Shown: positions 17,766 through 26,220 of the stretch, in pieces | Numbering within the stretch: the first letter of the stretch is position 1 | Layout: each line of letters opens with the position of its first letter | Assembly (NCBI GenBank): GCA_934691625.1 | Contig: CAKUTA010000013.1 | Coordinates: 1-60,369, forward strand | DNA length: 60,369 nucleotides | Source of the DNA: an uncultured Bacteroidales bacterium | Lineage (GTDB): Bacteria; Bacteroidota; Bacteroidia; Bacteroidales; UBA932 | Reading direction: 5' to 3' | The notes under the pieces: model-generated | Told to the model about the DNA's origin: nothing | The model's database searches: none | The model's input: the letters and a program-made list of their open reading frames with translations, nothing else | Program-made: the position numbers and the translations under genes

Positions 17766-18557
17766 ATGAAACATCTATGCAGAATATTCAAGGCAGCCTG
17801 CGTCGGTGCAGGACTGCTTCTTCTATCCGTAAACGGCTACTCCTGGGGTCAGAAAGGTCACGACGTGACATGCGCAATCGCGGAAAAGCACCTGACAAGA
17901 AAAGCCGGCAGACAGATTTCAATGATTCTGGACGGGAAATCCATCGTATATTGGGCCAACTGGATGGACAATGCCAGCCACACTCCAGAATACAGCTACA
18001 CCAGCACATGGCACTACAAGAACATTGATACTGACGAGACTTTCGACAATGCGAAGGTCAATGAGCACGGAGATGTAGTGCGGGCTGTCGAGGAACAGAT
18101 TGCGGCACTCAAGAGCGGGAATCTGAGCAAGGAAGAGAAGGCCCTTTCACTGAAGTTCCTCGTGCATCTCATGGGAGATCTGCATTGCCCTATGCACATG
18201 GGGCACAGATCCGACCTGGGCGGCAACAGATGGCAGGTACAGTATTTCAGGAATGGAACGAACCTCCATTCCGTATGGGATTCAGGCATAGTGGAGAGCG
18301 CCCACAAATGGACATATTCCGAATGGGTTGAGCAGATCGACACCTACGGCAGGGATATAGACAGGGAGATTGCCGAGGGCACCCCGGAGTCATGGGCCAG
18401 GCAGACCTACGAAATCTCGAAAAAGATCTATGACAGCACCCCTGTAGGTTCGAAGCTATCCTACGACTATGTGGGCAAATGGTCAGGAACCGCGGAGGAG
18501 CAGCTTCTGCGGGCCGGACTGCGCCTGGCAGCTGTGCTGAATGACATCTTCAGATAA
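17766..18557 (+). CDS. S1/P1-type nuclease, secreted
   Basis: The 263-residue protein has a signal peptide ending near SVNGYS, so that the mature protein starts with the family's N-terminal tryptophan (WGQKGHDV), whose amino group binds zinc. Further zinc ligands are in WANWMDNAS, HLMGDLHCPMH and NLHSVWDSG. S1/P1 enzymes cut single-stranded nucleic acids and 3'-nucleotides outside the cytoplasm. A GTG lies 6 bases upstream, but the ATG at 17766 gives the better signal peptide. Xanthine salvage genes follow 35 bases downstream on the same strand. Confidence 0.92.
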   Translation: MKHLCRIFKAACVGAGLLLLSVNGYSWGQKGHDVTCAIAEKHLTRKAGRQISMILDGKSIVYWANWMDNASHTPEYSYTSTWHYKNIDTDETFDNAKVNEHGDVVRAVEEQIAALKSGNLSKEEKALSLKFLVHLMGDLHCPMHMGHRSDLGGNRWQVQYFRNGTNLHSVWDSGIVESAHKWTYSEWVEQIDTYGRDIDREIAEGTPESWARQTYEISKKIYDSTPVGSKLSYDYVGKWSGTAEEQLLRAGLRLAAVLNDIFR

Positions 18558-18592
18558 GCACCATCAACAGAACCAGCCAAATAGACATAGAC

Positions 18593-19174
18593 ATGAATTT
18601 CCTTGAAGAAAAGATTCTCTCCGACGGTATAATCAAGGAGGGAAACATTCTGAAAGTGGACAACTTTCTGAACCATCAGATCGACATTGACATCATGAGG
18701 CAGATCGCCTATGAGTTCAAGCGCCGTTTCCGTGGCAAGACAGTGACCAAGATCCTGACAATCGAGGCCAGCGGAATCGCCATAGCGACACTTCTTGCAG
18801 ACCTGTATGACGTCCCTGTAGTTTTCGCAAAGAAGAGCGAAACCGCCAACAGCACTGACGACAAATACATGTCGCAGGCATACTCGTTCACCCACAAGAA
18901 GATGAACAATGTCTTCGTATCGAAGCCCTACCTTCAGAAAGGAGAAAAGGTTCTCATTGTCGATGACTTCCTTGCCGACGGGCAGGCGATGCTCGCATTG
19001 ACAGATATCGTTAGACAAGCAGGCGCGGAAGTCGTCGGACTTGGTGTCGCCATCGAGAAAGGGCAGCAGAAAGGCGGAGAGCGTCTCCGCGCTGCAGGCT
19101 ATCACCTCGAGTCCATCGCCATAATCGAAGACATGGACTATGTAAGCCAGACTATTCACTTCAGGAACAAATAA
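18593..19174 (+). CDS. xpt: Xanthine phosphoribosyltransferase
   Basis: This 193-residue cytoplasmic enzyme converts xanthine and PRPP to XMP. The PRPP-binding loop VLIVDDFLADGQAM lies at about 120-133, and the N-terminal stretch FLNHQIDIDIM is typical of Xpt. The length equals the family norm. The xanthine permease gene begins two bases after the stop, so the two are surely co-transcribed. I see no purine riboswitch in the 35 bases upstream. Confidence 0.95.
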   Translation: MNFLEEKILSDGIIKEGNILKVDNFLNHQIDIDIMRQIAYEFKRRFRGKTVTKILTIEASGIAIATLLADLYDVPVVFAKKSETANSTDDKYMSQAYSFTHKKMNNVFVSKPYLQKGEKVLIVDDFLADGQAMLALTDIVRQAGAEVVGLGVAIEKGQQKGGERLRAAGYHLESIAIIEDMDYVSQTIHFRNK

Positions 19175-19176
19175 TT

Positions 19177-20469
19177 ATGGCAAAGACCAGCATCTATAAG
19201 CTAAATGGACGCGTTCCAGTAGCTCAGGCCATTCCTTTCGGCCTCCAGCATGTGCTCGCAATGTTCGTGAGCAACATCACCCCGATTATCATCCTCGCAG
19301 GCATCGTCGGCGTTGATAAAGCCCTGCAGGGAGCCCTCATCCAGAACTGCATGGTCATAGCAGGTATCGGTACCATGGTGCAACTCTACCCTGTATGGAG
19401 AGTCGGTTCCAGACTTCCTATAGTGATGGGTATCAGCTTCACATTCCTCTCGCTTGCCATCTTCATAGGCTCTTCCATGGGCATGGGCACGCTTATGGGA
19501 GCAGTCATAATCGGCGGTCTCATAGAAGGTGTCCTCGGCCTGTTCGTCAAATACTGGGTAAAGCTTGTTCCGCCTATAGTGGCAGCGACAGTGGTGACTG
19601 CCATCGGATTCTCACTCCTGCCGATCGGAGCCAACAGCTTCGCAGGAGGCCAGGGCGCTCCCGACTTCGGTGCAGCACACAACTGGCTCGTAGGTTCAGT
19701 GACATTGCTAACATGCCTTCTCTGCCAGGTCTTCGGCAGAGGTTTCCTCCGCTCGCTTTCAGTGCTTGCCGGCCTTATTGTCGGCTATATCCTCTCCCTC
19801 TTTATGGGGATGGTGGATTTCAGTGCCCTGGACAATGCAGGAGTCATCTCTTTTCCGAAATTCCTTCCGTTCAAGCCTGAGTTCAATCTGGGCGCAATAC
19901 TTTCTGTAACAGCCATCTACCTCGTCAGTGCGACTGAAACTATCGGAGACACAAGCGCACTATGTGCGGGAGCACTCAAGCGCCAGCCCACAAACCGTGA
20001 GCTCGGAGGCAGTATCGCCTGCGACGGCTTCGTCAGCACAATATCGGGCCTGTTCGGCTGCACCCCTATCACTTCATTCAGCCAGAACGTCGGTCTCGCA
20101 GCAATGAGCGGCGTTGTAAACCGCTTCGCTATCGCTACAGGAGCTGCTATCATGATCATCGGAGGAATATTCCCTGCCGTAGGACTCACACTTACTACCA
20201 TCCCGCAGGCTGTGCTGGGCGGATGTACCATCATGATGTTCGGAAGCATCCTCTTCGCAGGGTTCGGCATGATGGCAAAATGCGGGTTCGGCAACCGTAA
20301 CATGATAATAACCAGCCTGTCGCTCAGCGTCGGCCTGGGATTCACCTCAGCATCGCAGATGTTCAACATCTTCCCGGACATCATCAAGACCGTCTTCGCG
20401 GAGAACTGCGTAGCTGTCGTGTTCGTGCTTGCCGTGCTGCTTAATCTCATTCTTCCTAAGGAGAAATAA
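19177..20469 (+). CDS. Xanthine permease (NCS2 nucleobase transporter)
   Basis: This 430-residue inner-membrane protein has 13-14 hydrophobic spans. The NCS2 marks are visible: the QHVLAMFVSN start (about 24-33), the SATETIGD substrate-site stretch near 249-256, and the NVGLAAMSGVVNR block near 306-318. It follows xpt by two bases and precedes greA by three, so it should import xanthine for Xpt. Uracil or uric acid transport cannot be ruled out from sequence alone. Confidence 0.93.
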   Translation: MAKTSIYKLNGRVPVAQAIPFGLQHVLAMFVSNITPIIILAGIVGVDKALQGALIQNCMVIAGIGTMVQLYPVWRVGSRLPIVMGISFTFLSLAIFIGSSMGMGTLMGAVIIGGLIEGVLGLFVKYWVKLVPPIVAATVVTAIGFSLLPIGANSFAGGQGAPDFGAAHNWLVGSVTLLTCLLCQVFGRGFLRSLSVLAGLIVGYILSLFMGMVDFSALDNAGVISFPKFLPFKPEFNLGAILSVTAIYLVSATETIGDTSALCAGALKRQPTNRELGGSIACDGFVSTISGLFGCTPITSFSQNVGLAAMSGVVNRFAIATGAAIMIIGGIFPAVGLTLTTIPQAVLGGCTIMMFGSILFAGFGMMAKCGFGNRNMIITSLSLSVGLGFTSASQMFNIFPDIIKTVFAENCVAVVFVLAVLLNLILPKEK

Positions 20470-20472
20470 GCA

Positions 20473-20943
20473 ATGGAATATCTGTCCAAGGAACGCTACG
20501 ACCAGATCGCTGCAGAGCTTGATTTTCTGCTGAAGGTAGAATACCCGAGGATCAAGGAGGACCTGTCCGAGGCCCGCGCAGAAGGAGACCTGAGCGAGAA
20601 TGCCGGATACAGGGCCGCCAGAAGGGCTCAGGGCAAGGCAATAAGCAGGATACGCTTCTTGCAGAAGCTCCTGCAGTATTCCAGGGTCATTGACACGAAG
20701 GCATTGCCCAAGGACAGGATTTCACTGCTCAGCAAGGTGGCGTTCACCAACCTGGCTTCAAACGCAAGGATGACATGCACCATCGTAAGCCCGCATGAAA
20801 TGAACATCCAGGAAGGCAAGATTTCCTGCAAGTCGCCTATCGGAATGGCTCTGATGGGAAAGAAGGCAGGAGACGAGGTGGATGTCAATGCGCCTTCAGG
20901 CACGTTCAGGCTCAGAATCGAGGAAGTGTCCATTGAGGAATAA
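20473..20943 (+). CDS. greA: Transcript cleavage factor GreA
   Basis: This 156-residue factor rescues backtracked RNA polymerase. The N-terminal coiled coil carries the acidic tip motif EGDLSENAGYRAAR (about 37-50), and the C-terminal FKBP-like domain ends at about residue 153. Length matches GreA. It is the third gene of the xpt-permease run, with a three-base gap. That is an unusual place for a general transcription factor, and it may be a paralogue. Confidence 0.93.
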   Translation: MEYLSKERYDQIAAELDFLLKVEYPRIKEDLSEARAEGDLSENAGYRAARRAQGKAISRIRFLQKLLQYSRVIDTKALPKDRISLLSKVAFTNLASNARMTCTIVSPHEMNIQEGKISCKSPIGMALMGKKAGDEVDVNAPSGTFRLRIEEVSIEE

Positions 20944-20960
20944 TTTTTTTCACCGGACTA

Positions 20961-20990
20961 TTGCTTTTTATTTCATTAAACGCTAACTTG
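20961..20990 (+). promoter_or_regulatory. Likely promoter of the trp leader
   Basis: TTG at 20961-20963, a 20-base spacer and TAACTTG at 20984-20990 approximate the Bacteroidota promoter, with one T short in the -7 box. Transcription would start at about 20995, some 18 bases before the leader ORF. Confidence 0.5.
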
Positions 20991-21012
20991 CTCACGAAAC
21001 ATTTGAACAAAT

Positions 21013-21072
21013 ATGATTTTTTCTGGAAATACATCCTGGTGGTGGCGCTCTTACTTCTTACTTAAGTCGTAG
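21013..21072 (+). CDS. trpL: Trp attenuation leader peptide
   Basis: This 19-codon ORF reads MIFSGNTSWWWRSYFLLKS. Its three consecutive TGG codons are at 21037-21045 and its TAG stop at 21070-21072. It was found by reading the 240-base gap between greA and trpB. A terminator hairpin with a T run follows at 21117-21146, and trpB starts at 21184. Trp-codon runs in a short ORF before a terminator and a tryptophan synthase gene are the hallmark of ribosome-mediated attenuation. A ribosome stalled on the Trp codons would leave 21076-21088 free to pair with the terminator arm. Confidence 0.82.
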   Translation: MIFSGNTSWWWRSYFLLKS

Positions 21073-21146
21073 GAGGCTTCAGCCGTAGTATTGTCCAGAT
21101 AGAACCGATACCATAGGCCCTGCCGCAGCTGCGACGGGGCTTTTTT
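21066..21146 (+). promoter_or_regulatory. Trp attenuator: antiterminator and terminator segments
   Basis: By hand folding, 21076-21088 (GCTTCAGCCGTAG) pairs with 21129-21140 (CTGCGACGGGGC), with one bulged A, one mismatch and a few G-U pairs. That pairing removes the 3' arm of the terminator stem 21117-21127/21130-21140. The two structures exclude each other. The leader stop codon lies only 4 bases before the antiterminator arm, so a ribosome at the stop would cover it and allow termination. Thermodynamic folding was not run. Confidence 0.7.
21117..21146 (+). terminator. Intrinsic terminator of the trp leader
   Basis: GCCCTGCCGCA (21117-21127) pairs with TGCGACGGGGC (21130-21140) with one mismatch and one G-U pair. 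Six Ts follow directly at 21141-21146. Confidence 0.85.
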
Positions 21147-21183
21147 CTTTGTATATACATATAAACATTAATCTTTTATTATC

Positions 21184-22551
21184 ATGAAAAACGAAATCCC
21201 TTACAAGACGTACCTCAGTGAAAACGAACTTCCCAAGGCATGGTACAATGTCCGTGCAGACATGGTGAACAAGCCTGCGCCGCTGCTGGACCCAGGCACA
21301 ATGAAGCCCATAGGCATAGACGGACTGAAAGCTGTATTCTGCGAGGAGCTATGCAGACAGGAACTTGACAACGACACCGCATACTTCCCTATTCCTGAGG
21401 AAATACTGGATTTCTACAAGATGTACCGCCCATCACCGCTCGTAAGGGCGTATTTCCTGGAAAAGGCATTGGGAACACCGGCGAAGATATACTACAAGTT
21501 CGAGGGCAACAACACTTCTGGCAGCCATAAGCTGAACTCGGCAATAGCCCAGGCGTATTATGCCAGGAAGCAGGGGCTTAAAGGTGTTTCCACCGAAACA
21601 GGTGCGGGGCAATGGGGTACCGCCCTCAGTATGGCATGCGCCTATTTCGATCTGGACTGCAGGGTGTTCATGGTCAAGTGCTCCTATGAGCAGAAGCCGT
21701 TCAGGAAAGAGGTTATGCGCACCTACGGGGCACATGTCACTCCATCTCCAAGCATGACCACAGAGATAGGCCGCAAGATTCTTGCTGAACATCCTGACAC
21801 GACGGGAAGCCTGGGGTGCGCCATTTCTGAAGCCGTGGAAACAGCTGTCACTCACGAGGGTTACAGGTATGTGCTCGGCTCGGTGCTCAACCAGGTGCTG
21901 CTGCACCAGTCAGTAATCGGGCTTGAGGCTAAAGCTGCGCTGGACAAATACGGAATAACACCTGACATCATCATCGGATGCGCAGGAGGCGGCTCAAACC
22001 TGGGAGGACTTATCAGCCCGTTTGCCGGCGAGATGCTACGTGGCGAGAAAACGTACCGCATAATAGCTGTGGAGCCGGCATCATGCCCGAGCCTCACGAG
22101 AGGCCGATATGCATACGATTTCTGCGACACCGGAGAAATATGTCCGCTAGCCAAGATGTACACGCTTGGAAGCCAGTTCATTCCGTCAGCCAATCATGCA
22201 GGCGGGCTCAGGTATCATGGCATGAGCAGCATCCTGTCGCAGCTTTACGCTGACGGATATATGGAGGCACGTGCAGTCGGACAGACAGAGGTATTTCAGG
22301 CAGCAGAATTCTTCGCCAGGACAGAAGGAACGCTTCCTGCTCCGGAAAGCAGCCATGCGATACGCGCCGCAATCGACGAGGCACTCAAGTGCAAGGAGAC
22401 AGGTGAGGCGAAGACTATCCTGTTCGGACTTACAGGCACAGGGTACTTCGACATGAAAGCCTACGAGCAGTTCAATGACGGCAAGATGACCGACATAATC
22501 CCTACGGATGAGCAGATCGCGGAAAGCCTCAGCCATCTGCCGAAAATCTAG
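21184..22551 (+). CDS. trpB: Tryptophan synthase beta chain, TrpB2 type
   Basis: The 455-residue PLP enzyme joins indole and serine to give tryptophan. The PLP lysine is in GSHKLNSA (about 118-125) and the phosphate-binding loop is CAGGGSNLGG (about 264-273). The length, the N-terminal extension and the ETGAGQWG stretch fit the TrpB2 subgroup, not the roughly 400-residue TrpB1 that pairs with TrpA. No trpA or other trp gene is near. In other organisms TrpB2 can act alone to salvage indole, which would fit a single gene under its own tryptophan attenuator. Confidence 0.93.
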   Translation: MKNEIPYKTYLSENELPKAWYNVRADMVNKPAPLLDPGTMKPIGIDGLKAVFCEELCRQELDNDTAYFPIPEEILDFYKMYRPSPLVRAYFLEKALGTPAKIYYKFEGNNTSGSHKLNSAIAQAYYARKQGLKGVSTETGAGQWGTALSMACAYFDLDCRVFMVKCSYEQKPFRKEVMRTYGAHVTPSPSMTTEIGRKILAEHPDTTGSLGCAISEAVETAVTHEGYRYVLGSVLNQVLLHQSVIGLEAKAALDKYGITPDIIIGCAGGGSNLGGLISPFAGEMLRGEKTYRIIAVEPASCPSLTRGRYAYDFCDTGEICPLAKMYTLGSQFIPSANHAGGLRYHGMSSILSQLYADGYMEARAVGQTEVFQAAEFFARTEGTLPAPESSHAIRAAIDEALKCKETGEAKTILFGLTGTGYFDMKAYEQFNDGKMTDIIPTDEQIAESLSHLPKI

Positions 22552-22557
22552 AAGGCT

Positions 22558-23361
22558 CTACTTCAGACGAAGCTCCACGTAAACGGGAAGGTGGTCGGAA
22601 GCGTCCTCGACATTGCCTGATGCAAATGATGTGCATACACGCGAGTCGAGGACTTCCGCATCTGCCCCGTTATCAAGCATAAGGATATAGTCAATGCATA
22701 TCTCAGGCTTACGCGAAGGGTATGTAAGGGCTGTTCCTGAAAGGTTTCTCCAGTCCTTGAACATGGTCTGCATCACCTTGGAATCCGGTGTGGAATTCAT
22801 ATCGCCACAGAGGAATACAGGCTTTCCGCTTTTTCCGTATGTATCCTTAAGAGATGATGTTATAATGCTGGCCTGTGCCATCGCTGCAGCTTCTGACACA
22901 TGGTCCAGATGAGTAGCGGCGAACACATATCTGTCTGCCTCGACGACTACACAGACACGCTGCTCTGCCCCGTCTCCCTGAGGAAGCACTATGCTGTACC
23001 TGTTCAGCACAGTATCCCTGGTTACAAGCCCCTCGCCATACGCCCCACCGCGGAACGCTATCGCACGCCCGAAGGCATAATCCCAGCCATCTCCAAGACA
23101 TTCAGCAAGGTATTTTGCCTGATATGCGTCATGACGAGAATTGCAGCTGTCCAGCTCGTTCAGAGTGCAGGTATTGGCGTCCAGTTCCTTTATCATCGAC
23201 GCTATTTCAGGTGCGCTATCCTCGGAATATTTCCCGAATACCCCCACATTGTAGGTCATCAGCCTGATGGTGTCCGCTTTTCCGGAATGATTTCCTGCGC
23301 AGGAGGATGTCAATGCAGGCAGACAGAGCGCCAGCATAATGAGTTTCATTATATTTTTCAT
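22558..23361 (-). CDS. Endonuclease/exonuclease/phosphatase (EEP) family lipoprotein
   Basis: The 267-residue protein has a lipoprotein signal ending at SSC (about residue 21). The EEP fold follows, with MTYNVG (about 36-41), the NELDS glutamate site (about 68-72), THLDHV (about 152-157), CGDMNSTPD (about 186-194) and the C-terminal ASDHLPV (about 255-261). Family members cut nucleic acids or phosphate esters such as sphingomyelin and inositol phosphates. The secreted location points away from DNA repair, and the substrate is unknown. It converges on trpB with a six-base gap. Confidence 0.88.
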   Translation of the reverse strand: MKNIMKLIMLALCLPALTSSCAGNHSGKADTIRLMTYNVGVFGKYSEDSAPEIASMIKELDANTCTLNELDSCNSRHDAYQAKYLAECLGDGWDYAFGRAIAFRGGAYGEGLVTRDTVLNRYSIVLPQGDGAEQRVCVVVEADRYVFAATHLDHVSEAAAMAQASIITSSLKDTYGKSGKPVFLCGDMNSTPDSKVMQTMFKDWRNLSGTALTYPSRKPEICIDYILMLDNGADAEVLDSRVCTSFASGNVEDASDHLPVYVELRLK

Positions 23362-23408
23362 GTCAAAAGTGAGTGTTATCCTTGGGCTAATTTCAATAAA
23401 ACATTCTG

Positions 23409-23501
23409 AAGCTGTTTGAATTTATTTTTATAGGCCTTTCAGGAATAGCTTTCCAGATCTTCCTCGTAAAATTTCTGACGAATAAAATTCAAACAGCCTC
23501 T
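23409..23501. repeat. Inverted-repeat element, related to the ends of family A
   Basis: AAGCTGTTTGAATTTATT at 23409 and AATAAAATTCAAACAGCCTCT ending at 23501 form inverted ends of a unit of about 93 bp. The outer bases resemble family A (AGCTGTTTTGAA), but the interior does not, so it may be a diverged or separate family. Confidence 0.6.
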
Positions 23502-23523
23502 CAAATGTAGGCATAAAATTCCG

Positions 23524-23531
23524 TAATTTTG
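23524..23531 (+). promoter_or_regulatory. TAATTTTG box before the UvrA paralogue
   Basis: This TAnnTTTG-type box lies 64 bases before the start codon. The upstream TTG box is not evident. Confidence 0.35.
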
Positions 23532-23595
23532 CAATGGCGGCGCCAATCAAGCCAGGATCTTTGCTGCACCGCCGTGGTAAAACAAGCATATAGAA

Positions 23596-26091
23596 ATGAA
23601 AGTCAATGATATAAGACCAGGCAAGATACTGGTCCGCGGTGCCAGGGTGCACAATCTCAAGAACATAGATGTAGATATACCTCTGAATGAGATAGTCGGG
23701 ATATCAGGCGTCTCCGGCTCCGGAAAATCATCCCTGGCACTCGGGGTTCTGTACGCAGAAGGCTCCAGACGGTATCTGGAGTCATTGTCCACCTACACAA
23801 GGCGCAGAATGACACAGGCATCCAGGGCAATGGTAGATGAGGTGCTGTACGTTCCTGCTGCTCTGGCGATGCATCAGAGGCCTGGAATCCCCGGCATAAG
23901 AAGCACATTCGGCACAGGAACAGAGCTGCTCAACAGCCTGAGGCTCATGTTCTCACGCCTGGCAAGCCACCGCTGTCCCAACGGCCACTACATGGAGCCG
24001 ACATTGAAAATCGCCGCAGGGCAGGAGCTGACATGCCCTGTCTGCGGCGCCAGGTTCTACGCCCCGTCAGCCGAGGAGCTGTCATTCAACAGCCAGGGCG
24101 CGTGCCGCACATGTGACGGCACAGGTACTGTAAGGACCGTGGATGAATCCACACTTGTTCCTGACGAGTCTCTTTCCATTGACGAAGGTGCTGTAGCTCC
24201 ATGGAACACACTGATGTGGTCGCTCATGACAGATGTATGCCGTGAAATGGGCGTGCGTACAGATGTGCCTTTCAGCGAGCTGACTGAAAAGGAGCGGGAC
24301 ATCGTGTTCCATGGACCTGCGGAAAAGAAGCATATCTTCTACCATGCCAAGAATTCCAACCAGGCGGGAGAACTGGATTTCACATACTACAATGCTGTCT
24401 ATACCGTGCAGAATGCCTTGGCCAAGGTCAAGGACGAGAAAGGGATGAAGCGTGTGGAGAGATTTCTAAAGACAGACGTCTGTCCCGACTGCCATGGCAC
24501 CAGGCTTTCCGAGGCAGCAAGGGCTCCGAGACTGCGCGGCATCTCCCTTGACAAGGTCTGCTCAATGACATTGACCGAAGCCATCGTATGGGTGAAAGGC
24601 GTGCCCGCATCGCTTCCTGAAGAGATGAGGCCGATGGCGGAAAGCATCTGCGAGTCATTCCTTGATACGGCCAGGCGCCTGACAGACCTGGGAATAGGCT
24701 ACCTGGCACTGGACAGGTCTTCATCCACATTGTCCACAGGAGAGAGGCAGAGAATGCAGCTCGCCAGGGCTGTAAGAAACCGCACCACGGGGGTGCTCTA
24801 TGTACTCGACGAGCCCTCAATAGGACTGCATCCCTCAAATATAGAAGGACTTACAGCCGTAATGAAGGATCTTGTAGCTGACGGCAACTCTGTAGTGCTG
24901 GTGGATCACGATACGCAGATACTGTCAGAATCAGACTGGTTCATAGAGATGGGGCCAGGAGCGGGCTCCGAAGGAGGAGAAGTCATCGCGCAAGGCACCA
25001 TGAAGGACATCGAGGCCAATCCCGCATCACGGATCGGGCCGTTCCTTTCAGGCAAGGCTGATATCAATGCGCGTGAATGCATCTCCGCGGAGCATCTTTT
25101 CGACCTGGGAACAATACACATGTCTACAGGGCAGCTGCACACTGTCAAGCCATTGGAAATCAACATTCCAAAAGGGAGGATGACTGTCGTGACAGGCGTA
25201 TCAGGCTCAGGAAAGACGACAATGGTCCTGGAAAGTCTCATCCCCGGGATTCAGGCAAGAATCTCGGGCAGCAGGCTTCCGGAGCACGTGAAGGAGGTGG
25301 AAGCCGGCGGCATCAGGCAGGTGAAGCTCATCGACGCCTCCCCTATCGGAATCAATGTCCGCTCGACAGTGGCGACTTATGCCAATGTCCATGACGAGCT
25401 CAGGAAAATCTATGCCAGGACTCCAGATGCCAGGGAGCATGGCTTCAAGGATGGTGACTTCTCCTACAACACCGGTAAGCTGCGCTGCCAGACATGCGAC
25501 GGTACAGGCATCATAAGCCTTGATGTCCAGTTCCTTCCGGATGTGAACATCCCTTGCACCGAATGCCGCGGCTCCAGATATTCGCGCCAGGCATACATGA
25601 TAAAAAGGGAAAACAAGGAAGGCAATGCCTATTCTCTTCCGGAGCTGATGGACATGGATATAAAGGATGCGCTGAAAGCATGCGGAGACCTGAAGCTGAT
25701 ACGGCAGCGGCTGCAGGTGCTGCAGGACCTTGGACTTGGATATCTCACACTTGGAGAGGAAACTCCGAGCCTTTCTGGAGGAGAGGCGCAGCGTCTTAAG
25801 CTGGCAAGCGAGATGGGACGTGGCCAGGAAGACTCCCTGTTCGTGTTCGACGAGCCGACGATAGGCCTGCATCCATCTGACGTACAAACTCTTATCAATG
25901 TTTTTCAGCGGCTTGTCGCACAAGGCGCCACCGTCATTGTCATAGAACATGACCTGGATGTCATGAGAAATGCGGACTACATCATTGACATGGGCCCAGG
26001 CGGAGGAGAGGAAGGCGGGCGCATCGTGGCGTGCGGTACCCCAGAACAGGTGCGCGCCTGCAAGGAGAGCGTGACAGCAAGATATATCTAG
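23596..26091 (+). CDS. Short UvrA-like ABC ATPase (UvrA paralogue)
   Basis: The 831-residue protein has two ABC ATPase halves: Walker A GVSGSGKS at 38-46 and about 535, signature motifs LSTGERQR (about 377) and LSGGEAQR (about 727), and Walker [10 protein letters not shown] and FDEPTIGLH. Three zinc sites are visible as CxxC pairs: CPNG with CPVCG near 121-145, CRTCDGTG near 171, and CQTCDGTG with CTECRG near 632-660. True UvrA is about 940 residues, and this one is some 110 shorter, as in the class of paralogues linked to DNA-drug tolerance. A role in excision repair is therefore uncertain. It stands alone with no uvrB nearby. Confidence 0.86.
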   Translation: MKVNDIRPGKILVRGARVHNLKNIDVDIPLNEIVGISGVSGSGKSSLALGVLYAEGSRRYLESLSTYTRRRMTQASRAMVDEVLYVPAALAMHQRPGIPGIRSTFGTGTELLNSLRLMFSRLASHRCPNGHYMEPTLKIAAGQELTCPVCGARFYAPSAEELSFNSQGACRTCDGTGTVRTVDESTLVPDESLSIDEGAVAPWNTLMWSLMTDVCREMGVRTDVPFSELTEKERDIVFHGPAEKKHIFYHAKNSNQAGELDFTYYNAVYTVQNALAKVKDEKGMKRVERFLKTDVCPDCHGTRLSEAARAPRLRGISLDKVCSMTLTEAIVWVKGVPASLPEEMRPMAESICESFLDTARRLTDLGIGYLALDRSSSTLSTGERQRMQLARAVRNRTTGVLYVLDEPSIGLHPSNIEGLTAVMKDLVADGNSVVLVDHDTQILSESDWFIEMGPGAGSEGGEVIAQGTMKDIEANPASRIGPFLSGKADINARECISAEHLFDLGTIHMSTGQLHTVKPLEINIPKGRMTVVTGVSGSGKTTMVLESLIPGIQARISGSRLPEHVKEVEAGGIRQVKLIDASPIGINVRSTVATYANVHDELRKIYARTPDAREHGFKDGDFSYNTGKLRCQTCDGTGIISLDVQFLPDVNIPCTECRGSRYSRQAYMIKRENKEGNAYSLPELMDMDIKDALKACGDLKLIRQRLQVLQDLGLGYLTLGEETPSLSGGEAQRLKLASEMGRGQEDSLFVFDEPTIGLHPSDVQTLINVFQRLVAQGATVIVIEHDLDVMRNADYIIDMGPGGGEEGGRIVACGTPEQVRACKESVTARYI

Positions 26092-26179
26092 AGCTCCCAT
26101 GTCAGGTACCTGATGGTCTGCTCTATGGCGCAACGGCATCAGAAATAGATTTCAGGTCAGCACTTTTATGCCGGGGATG

Positions 26180-26209
26180 TTGCATGGTCAGGCAGATTCA
26201 TTATATTTG
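26180..26209 (+). promoter_or_regulatory. Bacteroides-type promoter for the ThrE-like exporter
   Basis: TTG at 26180-26182, a 19-base spacer and TATATTTG at 26202-26209 match the consensus well. The start would be near 26214, leaving a leader of only a few bases. Confidence 0.65.
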
Positions 26210-26220
26210 CGGCGAAAACG

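Noticed and set aside
18558..18592. Purine riboswitch before xpt
   Set aside because: The gap is only 35 bases, too short for the aptamer, and no matching conserved core is seen.
25207..26139. 310-codon open frame antisense to the UvrA paralogue
   Set aside because: The sense strand encodes conserved ATPase motifs throughout, and the antisense product has no recognisable domain.
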